The notes below the pieces were generated by a model. It was not told the origin of the DNA. It was given only the letters and a program-made list of their open reading frames with translations, and ran no database searches. DNA of 64,000 nucleotides from Stenotrophomonas sp. MYb238 (GTDB lineage: Bacteria; Pseudomonadota; Gammaproteobacteria; Xanthomonadales; Xanthomonadaceae). A program made the translations under genes and the position numbers. This document shows positions 1 through 8,668 of this stretch, one piece after another. The stretch spans positions 1 through 64,000 of the forward strand of contig NZ_WIDL01000024.1 in NCBI RefSeq assembly GCF_009496535.1. The letters run 5' to 3'. Each line of letters begins with the position of its first letter. Position 1 is the stretch's first letter.

Positions 1-83
1 TAGGCGTGGCGTATTGCTGCGCGGGGGCGATCAGTATCGGCGTGTAGCAGGGACGAGGAAGCGACGGATTGTCGCAGCCGCGT

Positions 84-383
84 TCAACGGTCCGGCGGCA
101 GGGCGCGGTTGAAGCGGCTGGCGGGCCGCAGCAGGATCCAGGTGAAGAGACTGGACGAAGCGGTGGCCAGCCAGAACATGGCGAAGCCCAGCGTATAGCC
201 GAGCTCGCGCGAGATATTCAGGTTGGGGAAGGTCATGTCGCGCAGCGTCAGCGGGTCGACGAAGGCGAAGAACACCATCGTCGCCACGCCGGCGGCGAAG
301 AAGCTGGGCCAGGCGATGGCCCCCACGCGCTGGGCCAGCGGACGTGGGGGATGGTCGAAGCGTGGCTCGCTGAAGTCGGTCAC
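84..383 (-). CDS. small two-helix membrane protein, end of the cco operon
   Basis: A 99-residue protein of unknown function. It has two hydrophobic stretches, at about residues 22-45 and 62-85, so it is probably an inner-membrane protein with short termini on the same side. Its ATG overlaps the ccoP stop codon by four bases, which makes it the fifth gene of the cytochrome oxidase operon and suggests a role in oxidase assembly or stability. I see no heme, copper or thioredoxin motif, and it does not resemble CcoG, CcoH, CcoI or CcoS. The function is inferred from position only. Bases 1-83 beyond its stop hold no gene I can recognise. Confidence 0.8.
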   Translation of the reverse strand: MTDFSEPRFDHPPRPLAQRVGAIAWPSFFAAGVATMVFFAFVDPLTLRDMTFPNLNISRELGYTLGFAMFWLATASSSLFTWILLRPASRFNRALPPDR

Positions 384-1321
384 TTTGCGCTCGTGCTGGC
401 CTTGGCGTCGGACTGATTATGCGACAACGACCAGACGTAGGCGGCGACCAGGCGGACGCGGGTCTCGCCGAGCAGCTCGCGGTGCGCCGGCATGCTGCCG
501 TGGCGGCCCTGGGTGATCGTCTTGTACAGGCTGTCGCGGCTGTTGCCGTAGAGCCAGTAGTTGTCGGTCAGGTCCGGCGCGCCGAGGTCCTGGTTGCCCT
601 TGCCGTCCACCCCGTGGCAGGCCACGCAGACGCCGTCGTACAGCTTCTTGCCGCGGGCGGCCATGTAGTTGTTCTGCAGGGTTTCCGGGGCCGACAGGGT
701 GCGCACGTAGGCGATGGTGTAATCCACCGCCTCCGGGCCGCCCATGCCGGTCAGCACGGTGCCCCATTCCGGCATGATGCCTTCGCGGCCGTCCAGCACC
801 GTCTCCAGGATGCGCTCGGGCGAACCGCCCCAGTGCCAGATGTCGTCGGTCAGGTTCGGGTAGCCGATGGCGCCCTGGCCCGAGGAGCCGTGGCAGGTGG
901 CGCAGGTGTTGCCGAAGATCGAGCGGCCCAGCGCCAGTGCCTTCGGGTCCTTGGACAGCTGGTCGATCGGCTGGCCGGCGTAGGGCTTGAAGGTCTGCTC
1001 CAGCTTGGCGTCCTCGACCGCCTTCTCCCTGGCGTGCTCGCCCTGGGAGGTCCAGCCGCTGTAGCCGGGGATGTTGCCCAGGCCGCCGTACCAGAACAGG
1101 TAGCCGATGCTGAAGATGATGGTCAGGTAGAACAGGTTGATCCACCAGCGCGGCAGCGGCTTGTTGTACTCGGTGATGTCGCCGTCCCAGGTGTGCAGCG
1201 TGTCCTCCGGCTTCGGGTCGCCGGGGCGGCGGCGCGCGGTCCACCACAGCAGCCATACGCAGCCGAAGATGTTCAGCGCAACCAGGGCGATGACGTACCA
1301 CGTCCATCCCATGCTCATCAT
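380..1321 (-). CDS. ccoP: cbb3-type cytochrome c oxidase diheme subunit CcoP
   Basis: Subunit III of the cbb3 oxidase. It passes electrons from soluble cytochrome c or the bc1 complex to CcoO and on to the binuclear centre. The 313 residues contain two membrane helices (about 6-28 and 60-80), then two c-type heme motifs, CATCH at 140-144 and CVACH at 232-236, each followed by a methionine-containing segment suited to the sixth heme ligand. Both heme domains face the periplasm and need the Ccm machinery. The start overlaps the ccoQ stop (ATGATGA), so the genes are translationally coupled. The length is normal for the family. Confidence 0.97.
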   Translation of the reverse strand: MMSMGWTWYVIALVALNIFGCVWLLWWTARRRPGDPKPEDTLHTWDGDITEYNKPLPRWWINLFYLTIIFSIGYLFWYGGLGNIPGYSGWTSQGEHAREKAVEDAKLEQTFKPYAGQPIDQLSKDPKALALGRSIFGNTCATCHGSSGQGAIGYPNLTDDIWHWGGSPERILETVLDGREGIMPEWGTVLTGMGGPEAVDYTIAYVRTLSAPETLQNNYMAARGKKLYDGVCVACHGVDGKGNQDLGAPDLTDNYWLYGNSRDSLYKTITQGRHGSMPAHRELLGETRVRLVAAYVWSLSHNQSDAKASTSAK

Positions 1322-1476
1322 CCGCGCTCTCCCCCGTTGCCGTATCGCACGTTGTCCTCTTCCAGCGGCAGGCGTGCCGCATCCTCGAATTCACGCTTGC
1401 GCTTCGGGCTCCAGGCCCAGATCCAGCCGCCGACGAACAAGGCCAGCAGCAGCGCGGTCACGATGCCGGAGATCAT
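1318..1476 (-). CDS. ccoQ: cbb3-type cytochrome oxidase subunit CcoQ
   Basis: A 52-residue single-span protein with a hydrophobic helix at about residues 3-22, then the sequence [20 protein letters not shown], typical of CcoQ (FixQ), which stabilises the core complex. A longer open frame extends upstream, but the ATG at 1476 is chosen because it overlaps the ccoO stop by four bases, as elsewhere in this operon, and the extension would read antiparallel to nothing conserved. It lies between ccoO and ccoP in the usual N-O-Q-P order. Confidence 0.93.
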   Translation of the reverse strand: MISGIVTALLLALFVGGWIWAWSPKRKREFEDAARLPLEEDNVRYGNGGERG

Positions 1477-2102
1477 TGCTGGCCTCCCCGCGGCGCATGC
1501 CGCCCCAGGCCCTGCAGGTAGGCCACGACCGCATCCAGCTCGGTCTTGCCCTTGACGTCCTCGGCGGCGCTGGCGAGCTGTTCGTCGCTGTACGGGTCGC
1601 CCAGCGCCTTGAGCGCGGCCATGTGCCGGGCCACCGTGGCGCCGTCCAGCGTGTTCTTCTCCAGCCACGGGAAGCTGGGCATGTTCGACTCGGGCACCAC
1701 GTCGCGCGGATTGACCAGGTGCACGCGGTGCCAGGCGTCGGAATAGCGGCCGCCGACGCGCGCAAGGTCAGGGCCGGTGCGCTTGCTGCCCCACTGGAAG
1801 GGACGGTCGTAGACCGACTCGCCCGCCAGCGAATAGTGGCCGTACCGCTCGGTCTCGAAGCGCAGGGTGCGCACCATCTGCGAATGGCAGTTGTAGCAGC
1901 CCTCGCGGACGTAGATGTCGCGCCCGGCCAGTTCCAGCGCCGGGTAGGGCTCCACGCCTTCCAGCGGCTTGATCGCCTCGGCCTGGAACATCAGCGGCAC
2001 GATCTCGGCCAGGCCGCCGAAGGACACGGCCACCGCGATCAGCACCGCCATCAGGCCGACGTTCTTCTCGACTTTCTCGTGGGGATTCTTGTTCTCGCTC
2101 AT
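1473..2102 (-). CDS. ccoO: cbb3-type cytochrome c oxidase monoheme subunit CcoO
   Basis: Subunit II of the cbb3 oxidase, a membrane-anchored cytochrome c. The 209 residues have one N-terminal membrane helix (about 16-38) and a single heme motif CYNCH at 69-73 within the characteristic EGCYNCHSQ context. A later methionine segment ([10 protein letters not shown]) supplies the likely axial Met. It takes electrons from CcoP and gives them to heme b of CcoN. It is 15 bases downstream of ccoN and overlaps ccoQ, forming one transcription unit. Confidence 0.97.
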   Translation of the reverse strand: MSENKNPHEKVEKNVGLMAVLIAVAVSFGGLAEIVPLMFQAEAIKPLEGVEPYPALELAGRDIYVREGCYNCHSQMVRTLRFETERYGHYSLAGESVYDRPFQWGSKRTGPDLARVGGRYSDAWHRVHLVNPRDVVPESNMPSFPWLEKNTLDGATVARHMAALKALGDPYSDEQLASAAEDVKGKTELDAVVAYLQGLGRHAPRGGQQ

Positions 2103-2117
2103 GGGGTTCCTTCCTCC

Positions 2118-3557
2118 TCAGGCACGCACTTCGGAGGCGTCGACGGGCAGCAGCGGCTGCGGTTCGATCGCGGGGGCGGTGCGCCAGGTACGCCATACGT
2201 TCCAGGCCATCAGGCACATGCCGCTCAACACCACCAGGCCGCCGCCGAGGCGGATCAGGTAGTACGGATAGGTGAACTTGAGCGACTCGACGAAGGTGTA
2301 GGTCAGGGTGCCGTCGTCGTTGGTCGCGCGCCACATCAGGCCCTGCATCACGCCGGCGATCCACATCGAGGCGATGTAGAGCACCACGCCGATGGTGTGC
2401 AGCCAGAAGTGCGTGTCGATGGCCTTGACCGAATACATCTGCTCGCGGCCCAGCAGCTTGGGCATCAGCGCGTAGATCGAGCCGATCGAGATCATCGCCA
2501 CCCAGCCCAGCGCGCCGGCGTGGACGTGGCCCACGGTCCAGTCGGTGTAGTGCGACAGCGAGTTGACCGTCTTGATCGACATCATCGGGCCTTCGAACGT
2601 GGCGATCATGTAGAACGACACGGCCACGATCAGGAACTTCAGGATCGGATCGGTGCGCAGCTTGTGCCAGACGCCGGACAGGGTCAGCACGCCGTTGATC
2701 GCGCCGCCCCACGACGGGGCCAGCAGGATCAGCGAGAACACCATGCCCAGCGACTGCGCCCAGTCGGGCAGGGCGGTGTACTGCAGGTGGTGCGGGCCGG
2801 CCCACATGTAGATCGCGATCAGCGCCCAGAAGTGCACGATCGACAGCCGGTAGGAGTAGATCGGGCGGCCAGCCTGCTTGGGCACGAAGTAGTACATCAT
2901 GCCCAGGAAGCCGGCGGTCAGGAAGAAGCCCACCGCGTTGTGGCCGTACCACCACTGCACCATCGCATCGACCGCGCCGCTGTAGACCGGGTAGGACTTG
3001 GTCAGGCCGGCGGGGATGGAGATGTTGTTGACGATGTGCAGCAGGGCGATGGCCAGGATGAAGCCGGCGTAGAACCAGTTGGCCACGTAGATGTGCTTGA
3101 CCCGGCGTTTTGCGATCGTGCCGATGAACAGCACCGCGTAGGCCACCCACACCGCGGCGATCAGGATGTCGATCGGCCACTCCAGTTCGGCGTACTCCTT
3201 GCCCTGGGTCCAGCCCAGCGGCAGCGAGATGGCCGCGGCCACGATCACCAGCTGCCAGCCCCAGAACACGAAGGCCGCCAGCTTGTCGGAAATCAGCCTA
3301 ACGTGGCAGGTGCGCTGCACCACGTGCAGGCTGGTCGCCATCAGCGCGCAGCCGCCGAAGGCGAAGATCACCGCGTTGGTATGCAGCGGCCGCAGCCGTC
3401 CGTAGCTGAGCCACGGAATGCCCTCGCCGAGCGTCGGCCAATAGAGCTGGGCGGCGATGATCACGCCCACCAGCATCCCCACGATGCCCCAGACCACGGT
3501 CATCACCGCGAACTGGCGCACCACCTTGTCGTTGTATGTCCCCTGCACGCTTTGCAT
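2118..3557 (-). CDS. ccoN: cbb3-type cytochrome c oxidase catalytic subunit CcoN
   Basis: The catalytic heme-copper subunit I of the high-affinity cbb3 terminal oxidase, which reduces O2 at low oxygen tension and pumps protons. The 479-residue protein has about twelve predicted membrane helices. Metal-ligand histidines are visible: His59 in RPLHTN, His206 in WYGHN (CuB), His256-His257 in AGPHH (CuB), and His344/His346 in VGHVHAG (heme ligands). It is the first gene of ccoNOQP. An FNR/Anr-type box lies about 60 bases upstream, so induction on oxygen limitation is likely. Confidence 0.98.
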   Translation of the reverse strand: MQSVQGTYNDKVVRQFAVMTVVWGIVGMLVGVIIAAQLYWPTLGEGIPWLSYGRLRPLHTNAVIFAFGGCALMATSLHVVQRTCHVRLISDKLAAFVFWGWQLVIVAAAISLPLGWTQGKEYAELEWPIDILIAAVWVAYAVLFIGTIAKRRVKHIYVANWFYAGFILAIALLHIVNNISIPAGLTKSYPVYSGAVDAMVQWWYGHNAVGFFLTAGFLGMMYYFVPKQAGRPIYSYRLSIVHFWALIAIYMWAGPHHLQYTALPDWAQSLGMVFSLILLAPSWGGAINGVLTLSGVWHKLRTDPILKFLIVAVSFYMIATFEGPMMSIKTVNSLSHYTDWTVGHVHAGALGWVAMISIGSIYALMPKLLGREQMYSVKAIDTHFWLHTIGVVLYIASMWIAGVMQGLMWRATNDDGTLTYTFVESLKFTYPYYLIRLGGGLVVLSGMCLMAWNVWRTWRTAPAIEPQPLLPVDASEVRA

Positions 3558-3614
3558 GCGGCCTGATCCTCGGTCTGAACGGGGGAATCATCCCCGCGTG
3601 GAGCACTCCGGGCA

Positions 3615-3628
3615 TTGACTTGGATCAA
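3615..3628 (-). promoter_or_regulatory. FNR/Anr-type box upstream of ccoNOQP
   Basis: The plus strand reads TTGAC-TTGG-ATCAA, one mismatch from the consensus TTGAT-N4-ATCAA bound by FNR/Anr-family oxygen sensors. It lies about 58 bases upstream of the ccoN start codon, a suitable place for class II activation. cbb3 operons are regulated this way in many proteobacteria. Binding here is inferred from the motif and position. Confidence 0.7.
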
Positions 3629-3705
3629 TGCGTGTCCCGGGCGTTTGCAGTCATCCACGCACCGCGATGGGCCGTTGGATGCCATCCTGAACAGTATATG
3701 ACGAA

Positions 3706-3732
3706 GGCCCGGGCGACAGGGTCGCCCGGGCC
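3706..3732 (-). terminator. strong hairpin after azurin
   Basis: A perfect 12-bp stem (3706-3717 with 3721-3732) with a three-base loop, very GC-rich, beginning about 20 bases past the azurin stop on the minus strand. The following T tract is poor, so it may work as a terminator or as a 3-prime stabilising hairpin that separates azurin transcripts from the cco operon. Confidence 0.6.
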
Positions 3733-3752
3733 TGGGTCCTGGGTCCGGCGGA

Positions 3753-4211
3753 TCAGCGGGTGACGACCAGCTTGCCCTTCATCATGGCCGAGTGGCCCGG
3801 GAAGGTGCAGTAGAAGCTGTAGTCGCCGCCGGCGGTGAGCTTGTTGCCCGGGAAGCGGACCTGGGTCTTCTGCCCGCCGCCGATCAGGCTGGTATGGGCG
3901 ATCACGCGTGCGTCGCCGGCAGGCACGTAGTTGTTCGCGACGCCGGCGCGGATCGCGTCGCGGTTGACGCCGGCCATGTCGGCGGTGGTCGAGACCACCA
4001 CGTTGTGGCCCATCGCCGCGGCCGGCAGCTTGCCGGTGTGGGCCAGCTCGATGGTGATGGTGGCGCAGCCGGCCGAAACGGTGGCTTCCTTGAGATCGAA
4101 CTGCATCGCGTCGTTGCCCTTGAGCGAGACGGTGCAGTTGCCGGCGGCCTGGGCCGCGCCGGCGGCGCCGATCAGGGCCAGGGCGAGGAGAAGGCGGCGC
4201 GAGGTTTTCAT
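3753..4211 (-). CDS. azu: azurin, periplasmic blue copper protein
   Basis: A small type-1 copper electron carrier of the periplasm. The 152 residues start with a clear Sec signal peptide cleaved near AQA-AG (residue 22). The copper ligands are all present: His69 in the MGHN motif, and Cys135, His140 and Met144 in the CTFPGH loop. A Cys26/Cys49 pair should form the usual disulfide. It could donate electrons to a nitrite reductase or to an oxidase such as the neighbouring cbb3 enzyme; the partner is not shown by the sequence. An FNR/Anr-type box upstream suggests induction at low oxygen, as for azurin in Pseudomonas. Confidence 0.96.
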   Translation of the reverse strand: MKTSRRLLLALALIGAAGAAQAAGNCTVSLKGNDAMQFDLKEATVSAGCATITIELAHTGKLPAAAMGHNVVVSTTADMAGVNRDAIRAGVANNYVPAGDARVIAHTSLIGGGQKTQVRFPGNKLTAGGDYSFYCTFPGHSAMMKGKLVVTR

Positions 4212-4324
4212 GGGGTTGCTCCTGTGGGGTATGCGATGGACGCTGCGTGCGGCCTGGTCGTCACGGCCCGGCGACGGTGTGCCGGGCGACGGGTATAGAT
4301 TCGGCCCGGGCGCGCCGGATTGCC

Positions 4325-4338
4325 TTGATTTGCGTCAA
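4325..4338 (-). promoter_or_regulatory. FNR/Anr-type box upstream of azurin
   Basis: The plus strand reads TTGAT-TTGC-GTCAA, one mismatch from TTGAT-N4-ATCAA. It lies about 114 bases upstream of the azurin ATG. Together with the similar box before ccoN, it points to a shared oxygen-responsive regulator for the oxidase and its possible electron donor. Confidence 0.65.
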
Positions 4339-4387
4339 TCGGCGCGCAGGTGGCGCGAATGGCCATGCGCTGCGTTCATCCGCGCCC

Positions 4388-4557
4388 GCCATCGCGGGGC
4401 TCCGGGGAGAGAGCCGCGATGGCGCGGGCGATGAAGTCGCCGGGAGCGGCCTGCGGCATCGCCTGTCGCTGGCGCGGAACTCCCGGGTGAGGTCCACGAT
4501 GGCACGGGCGATGAAAACCGACGGGGCGGCCTGCTGCCTTGCCTGTCGCTGGCACAG
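4388..4557. repeat. 80-bp-period imperfect direct repeat with hairpins between azurin and the fad gene
   Basis: Bases 4409-4477 and 4489-4557 are imperfect copies exactly 80 bases apart, sharing blocks such as CGGGCGATGAA and GCCTGTCGCTGGC. The first copy is preceded by an imperfect inverted repeat (4388-4402 against 4409-4423). The 429-base gap between azurin and the fad gene (4212-4640) otherwise holds only the Anr-type box and the fad terminator; no gene is evident in it. Confidence 0.6.
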
Positions 4558-4582
4558 CAAGGTGTTGCGATGGATGCGGCAG

Positions 4583-4612
4583 AAAAAAACCGGGGCTGCA
4601 ATGCAGCCCCGG
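4583..4612 (-). terminator. intrinsic terminator of the fad gene
   Basis: On the minus strand an 11-bp GC-rich stem (4590-4600 with 4602-4612; the loop opens to about five bases) is followed by a run of seven T. It lies about 30 bases after the stop of the fad gene, a textbook rho-independent terminator. Confidence 0.88.
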
Positions 4613-4640
4613 TCGTGTCCCCACTGCTTCGTGCGGGCGG

Positions 4641-6716
4641 TCAGGCGATGGGTTCGCGCAGCACCGGCATGTCCCAGCCCGGGCGCGGGGCGAAGCGGTC
4701 GCCATGGCGCGCCTGCAGGGTCCTGAGCTTGTCCACCAGCGTGTCGGCGCCGGTGGCGCGGATGTGCTGGATCGGGCCGCCGCGGAACGGCGCGAAGCCG
4801 GTGCCGAAGATCACGCCGGCATCGAGCAGGTCGGCATCGGCCACCACGCCGTCGTGCAGGCAGGCCACCGCCTCGTTGAGCAGCGGCAGGATCAGGCGGT
4901 CCTCCAGGTCCGACGGCGCCTGGTAGTCCCTGGCCACGTCGGGTTTGACCGCGCGGCCGTTTTCCCACTTGTAGATACCCTGGCCGTCCTTCTTGCCGCG
5001 CTTGCCCGGTTCCACGGTCGCCAGCGCGGCCGGGATCTGCAGGCCCAGGAACGGCGCCAGTTCCCTGCCGACGCTGGCGGCCACGTCCAGGCCCACGGTG
5101 TCGAGCAGTTCGATCGGCCCCATCGGCATGCCGAACTTCACCGCGGCGCGGTCGATCGCCGGGCCGGGGATGCCCTCGGCGTAGGCGGTGGCCGCTTCCA
5201 GCATGTAGGGGAACAGCACGCGGTTGACCAGGAAGCCCGGGGTGCCGGCCACCGGCACCGGGAACTTGCCCAGCGCCTTGCAGAACGCGGCCAGCCGCTG
5301 CTCGGTTTCCGGCGCCATGGCGTCGTGGTGGATGATCTCCACCAGCGGCATCTGCGCCACCGGGTTGAAATAGTGCAGGCCGGCGAACCGGGCCGGCTGG
5401 GCGATGTGCTCGCGCAGCTCCACCAGCGGGATCGAGGAGGTGTTGGTGGTCAGCAGCGCGTCGGCCTTCATCCGCGGCTCCAGCGACTGGTACAGCTCGC
5501 GCTTGGCCTCCGGGTTCTCGATGATCGCCTCGATCACCAGGTCGGCCCTGGCCACGCCGTCGCCGGCCAGGTCGGCCTTCAGCCGTGCCGCCACTTCCGG
5601 GCGCTTGGCCGGGTCCTTCACTTTTTTCTCGAACAGCGCCTGGGCGCGGGTCATGGCCGGGTCGATGAAACGCTGCTCGCGGTCCTGCAGGGTGACCTCG
5701 AAACCCTTGTAGGCTGCCCACGCGGCGATGTCGCCGCCCATCACGCCGGCGCCGACCACGTGCACGTGGCCGATACGGGCGTCCTTGCCGCCCAGGCCCT
5801 TGAGCCGTTCGGTCAGGAAGAAGATGCGGATCAGGTTGCGCGCGGTCGGGCCGCCGGCCAGCTTGACCACGGCGCGGCGCTCGGCGTCCAGCCGCGCCTG
5901 GATGCCGCTGCCGCCGGTGCGTTCCCAGGTCGAGATCAGCGCGTACGGCGCCGGGTACTGGTCCTTCTTCGCCTTGCGCGCGACCTGCTTGGCCATCTGC
6001 GGGGCGAGGATCTTGCGCGCCAGCCAGGTGTTGGTGGCCCAGGCGGTGGCGCGCTGCTTGAACGGCCGGGTCACGCCAGACTGCAGCAGCGATACCGCCG
6101 CGTCGACCAGCACCGCCGGCGCGGCGACCTTGTCGACCAGGCCGATGCCGCGCGCGGCCGAGGCCGACAGGGTGCGCCCGGTCAACATCATGTCCATCGC
6201 CGCCGGCGCGCCGACCAGCCGCGGCAGGCGCGCGCTGCCGCCCCAGCCCGGGAAGATGCCCAGCTGGGTCTCGGGCAGGCCGATGCGGGTGGACGGGTCG
6301 CTGGAGGCCACGCGGTAGCGGCAGGCCAGCGCCAGTTCGGTGCCGCCGCCCAGGCAATGCCCGTGGATCGCGGCGACGGTCGGGCAGGGCAGCTCGGCCA
6401 GCTTCTGGTAGGTGGACTGGCCGCGGCGGATGGCGTCGTTGACGGTGCCGCGGCGGTCGAACTCCTGGAATTCCTTGAGGTCGGCGCCGGCGATGAAGCC
6501 GGCGGCCTTGGCCGAGCGGATCACCACGCCCTTGGGCGGGTCGATCGCCAGCCGCTCGACGATGTCGCCCAGTTCCAGCAGCACGTCCTGCGACATCGCG
6601 TTGACCGGACTGTCGCGGCGGTCCAGGGCGAGCACGACGATGCCGTCGTCGCGGATCTCGGCCTGCCAGTGAGTGAAGCGGAGCCCATCGAAACCTGAAA
6701 GCATGGGACGTTCCAT
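4641..6716 (-). CDS. fadJ: bifunctional enoyl-CoA hydratase / 3-hydroxyacyl-CoA dehydrogenase (FadB/FadJ family)
   Basis: Catalyses the hydration and NAD-dependent oxidation steps of fatty-acid beta-oxidation in the cytoplasm. The N-terminal crotonase domain (about 1-220) carries the oxyanion-hole segment FIAGADLKEF and the two catalytic glutamates in GTELALA and LPETQLG. The dehydrogenase half (about 310-600) has the NAD motif VVGAGVMGGDIA and the catalytic His in GLHYFNP. At 691 residues it fits the FadB/FadJ alpha subunit. No thiolase partner lies next to it; a thiolase is about 30 kb away. An in-frame ATG four codons downstream (6704) is an equally good start. FadB and FadJ cannot be told apart by eye, so the symbol is provisional. 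Confidence 0.93.
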   Translation of the reverse strand: MERPMLSGFDGLRFTHWQAEIRDDGIVVLALDRRDSPVNAMSQDVLLELGDIVERLAIDPPKGVVIRSAKAAGFIAGADLKEFQEFDRRGTVNDAIRRGQSTYQKLAELPCPTVAAIHGHCLGGGTELALACRYRVASSDPSTRIGLPETQLGIFPGWGGSARLPRLVGAPAAMDMMLTGRTLSASAARGIGLVDKVAAPAVLVDAAVSLLQSGVTRPFKQRATAWATNTWLARKILAPQMAKQVARKAKKDQYPAPYALISTWERTGGSGIQARLDAERRAVVKLAGGPTARNLIRIFFLTERLKGLGGKDARIGHVHVVGAGVMGGDIAAWAAYKGFEVTLQDREQRFIDPAMTRAQALFEKKVKDPAKRPEVAARLKADLAGDGVARADLVIEAIIENPEAKRELYQSLEPRMKADALLTTNTSSIPLVELREHIAQPARFAGLHYFNPVAQMPLVEIIHHDAMAPETEQRLAAFCKALGKFPVPVAGTPGFLVNRVLFPYMLEAATAYAEGIPGPAIDRAAVKFGMPMGPIELLDTVGLDVAASVGRELAPFLGLQIPAALATVEPGKRGKKDGQGIYKWENGRAVKPDVARDYQAPSDLEDRLILPLLNEAVACLHDGVVADADLLDAGVIFGTGFAPFRGGPIQHIRATGADTLVDKLRTLQARHGDRFAPRPGWDMPVLREPIA

Positions 6717-7011
6717 CCGGTTGTGTATGGAGAAGATCGCTATGATCCAGAGGTTGTTTCCCCGGCGTCAAATCCCAATGCTGGGAAGCATGGGCGTTCG
6801 CGCCGGCCGGTCATCGCCGACAGGCTATCCGAACGCAGGTAGGAACATGTTCACGTCCCTGTTGCGCCCGTCACGGCGGTCGACGTGCGGTGCCCGGTAT
6901 CCTCGCGTGTTCCCCGCGCGCTTCCGGAATCGGCGCTGGTCGCGGGACGCGGGACGCGGCGACGGTAAACATGGTCTGAAGGCCGGTACGGCGACCCGCG
7001 GACGGGGCGCT
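6717..7011. other. intergenic region between the fad gene and the rpoE promoter
   Basis: No gene is supported here. The stretch separates the divergent fad gene and rpoE and is slightly less GC-rich than the coding DNA near the fad start. A fad promoter must lie here, but I cannot point to a convincing -35/-10 pair. Confidence 0.5.
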
Positions 7012-7038
7012 GAACTTTTTCCGCCACAGGCGGTCTCA
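7012..7038 (+). promoter_or_regulatory. sigma-E (RpoE)-type promoter of rpoE
   Basis: GAACTT at 7012-7017 and TCTCA at 7034-7038 are separated by 16 bases. This matches the extracytoplasmic sigma-E consensus (GAACTT, 16-17 bases, TCTGA/TCTCA). It lies about 40 bases upstream of the rpoE start and implies that rpoE activates its own operon, as known for this family. Confidence 0.78.
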
Positions 7039-7078
7039 TTGCCCGACGTCGGTTGGGCTGACAGGAGTGCGGCCCCCC

Positions 7079-7699
7079 ATGGCCGAGGTTGAAACACCGC
7101 AGGAGCTGGATCTGGAGCTGGTCCGGCGCGTGCAGCGCGGCGAGAGCGCGGCGTTCGATGTCCTGGTGCGCAAGTACCAGCACCGCATCGTCGCGCTGAT
7201 CGGGCGCTACATCGCCGACTGGAGTGAATGTCAGGACGTGGCCCAGGACACTTTCGTGCGCGCCTACCGCGCGATCGGGAATTTCCGTGGCGACGCCCAG
7301 TTCTATACCTGGTTGCATCGAATCGCAGTGAATACCGCCAAGAACTACCTTGCCGCGCACAACCGGCGCCCGCCGACCGACGATGTCGAGATCGGCGACG
7401 CCGAACAGTTCGACGCCGGCGCGCGCCTGCGCGACACCGACACGCCCGAACGCGAACTGATGCGCCAGGAACTGGAACAGACCGTGATGAAGGCGGTCGA
7501 CGCGCTTCCCGAGGAGCTGCGTTCGGCCATCACGTTGCGAGAGGTGGAAGGCATGAGTTACGAGGAAATCGCGCAGAAGATGGGGTGCCCGATCGGCACC
7601 GTGCGTTCGCGGATCTTCCGCGCCCGCGAAGCCATCGACGTCCAGCTGCGTCCGCTGCTGGACACCGCCAGCGCCACCCGTGAAAGGAGCCGCGCATGA
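7079..7699 (+). CDS. rpoE: RNA polymerase sigma factor RpoE (AlgU family)
   Basis: An extracytoplasmic-function sigma factor for envelope stress (206 residues). Region 2 covers about 22-90, with the typical DVAQDTFVRAYR and FYTWLHRIAVN motifs; region 4 covers about 135-190, with the helix-turn-helix segment MSYEEIAQKMGCPIGTVRSR. An upstream GTG at 7067 is open in frame, but the ATG at 7079 gives the conserved family N-terminus MAEV and leaves AGGAG about 12 bases upstream. It is the first gene of rpoE-rseA-mucD and is held at the membrane by RseA until stress. A sigma-E-type promoter precedes it. Confidence 0.96.
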   Translation: MAEVETPQELDLELVRRVQRGESAAFDVLVRKYQHRIVALIGRYIADWSECQDVAQDTFVRAYRAIGNFRGDAQFYTWLHRIAVNTAKNYLAAHNRRPPTDDVEIGDAEQFDAGARLRDTDTPERELMRQELEQTVMKAVDALPEELRSAITLREVEGMSYEEIAQKMGCPIGTVRSRIFRAREAIDVQLRPLLDTASATRERSRA

Positions 7700-8544
7700 A
7701 TGTTTCCGGTCGCCAGGCGGTCGATGCCGCCGACAAGTTCGAACTTCATTACCGGCAGCAGCTGTCGGCGCTGGTCGACGGCGAACTGCCCACCGACGAG
7801 GCGCGGTTCCTGCTGCGCCGGCTGCAGCACGACGGCGAACTATCCGGCTGCCAGGAGCGCTGGCAACTGCTCGGCGACGTGCTGCGCGGCCAGGCCTGCG
7901 CGCCGGCGCCGGCCGGTTTCGAGCTGAAGGTCCGCGAGGCGATCGCCGCCGATGCCCGGCCGATGCCGTCCGCCTCGGAGCGGCAGGTACGGCGCACCGG
8001 CTGGCGACGCTGGGGCGGCGGTGCCGCGCTGGCGGCCTCGGTCGCGGCCGTGGCCCTGTTCATGGCGCGCGAGCGGATGCCCGAGCCGGCCGCGCCGGAA
8101 ACGGTGATCGCCAGTGCCGCCCAGGTTCCCGCCGCCACGGCGGTGGCCGATGCCGGCCAGGCTGCGGAAGCCGGCGCCGGGCTGGCCGCGGCGGTGCCTG
8201 CCGTGGCCGCCGCGACGCTGCGGCGCGCGGATGCATCGGCGCGCCGCGGCAGCGCCACCCGTACCCAGCAGGCGGCGCGCGGCGTCGCCGCACGGCAGGC
8301 CGAGCCGGCGCGCGCGGTGGCCGCGCAGGCGCCGGTGCCGGCCCTGCGCCACGATCCGTTCGCCGACCCCGGCGGCGTGCTGCAGGCACGTCCGTGGCCG
8401 CGCTCGAGCCTCTCGCCGGCGTTGTCGGGCAATGCCTTGAACGCCAGCCTGCCGGCCGAAGGCGGGGCGACCTTCTACCCGTTCGAGCCGCGCATGCCCT
8501 CGCAGGGCATGGCGGAGCCGGGCGCGTCGACGCCGCGGCACTGA
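7696..8544 (+). CDS. rseA: anti-sigma-E factor RseA/MucA-like
   Basis: An inner-membrane anti-sigma factor that sequesters RpoE. The cytoplasmic N-terminus (about 15-85) has the RseA signature QLSALVDGELPTDEARFLLR. A single membrane helix follows at about 107-124, then a periplasmic tail rich in Ala, Pro and Arg ending in a segment that could be sensed by the DegS-type protease. The ATG overlaps the rpoE stop by four bases, so synthesis is coupled to its target. The periplasmic part is poorly conserved; no RseB-like gene follows it. Confidence 0.93.
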   Translation: MNVSGRQAVDAADKFELHYRQQLSALVDGELPTDEARFLLRRLQHDGELSGCQERWQLLGDVLRGQACAPAPAGFELKVREAIAADARPMPSASERQVRRTGWRRWGGGAALAASVAAVALFMARERMPEPAAPETVIASAAQVPAATAVADAGQAAEAGAGLAAAVPAVAAATLRRADASARRGSATRTQQAARGVAARQAEPARAVAAQAPVPALRHDPFADPGGVLQARPWPRSSLSPALSGNALNASLPAEGGATFYPFEPRMPSQGMAEPGASTPRH

Positions 8545-8668
8545 GCCGGCGCTCCTTCCCACGCCCGCGGCCTGCGCGGCGGGCGTCGTTTCCCCGGGAT
8601 TTCCCCGTCTGGCGGTCGATGCCGGACGGAGCGTGTTTCTTCCTCTTCCAATCGGAGGCTTGAGTCTG

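Noticed and set aside
1137-3566. An 809-residue open frame antisense to ccoNOQ
   Set aside because: High G+C content gives long antisense frames. The opposite strand carries well-conserved cco genes, and the translation is His/Arg/Gly-rich with no domain.
4539-6698. A 719-residue open frame antisense to the fad gene
   Set aside because: A shadow of the conserved dehydrogenase on the minus strand, with low-complexity translation.
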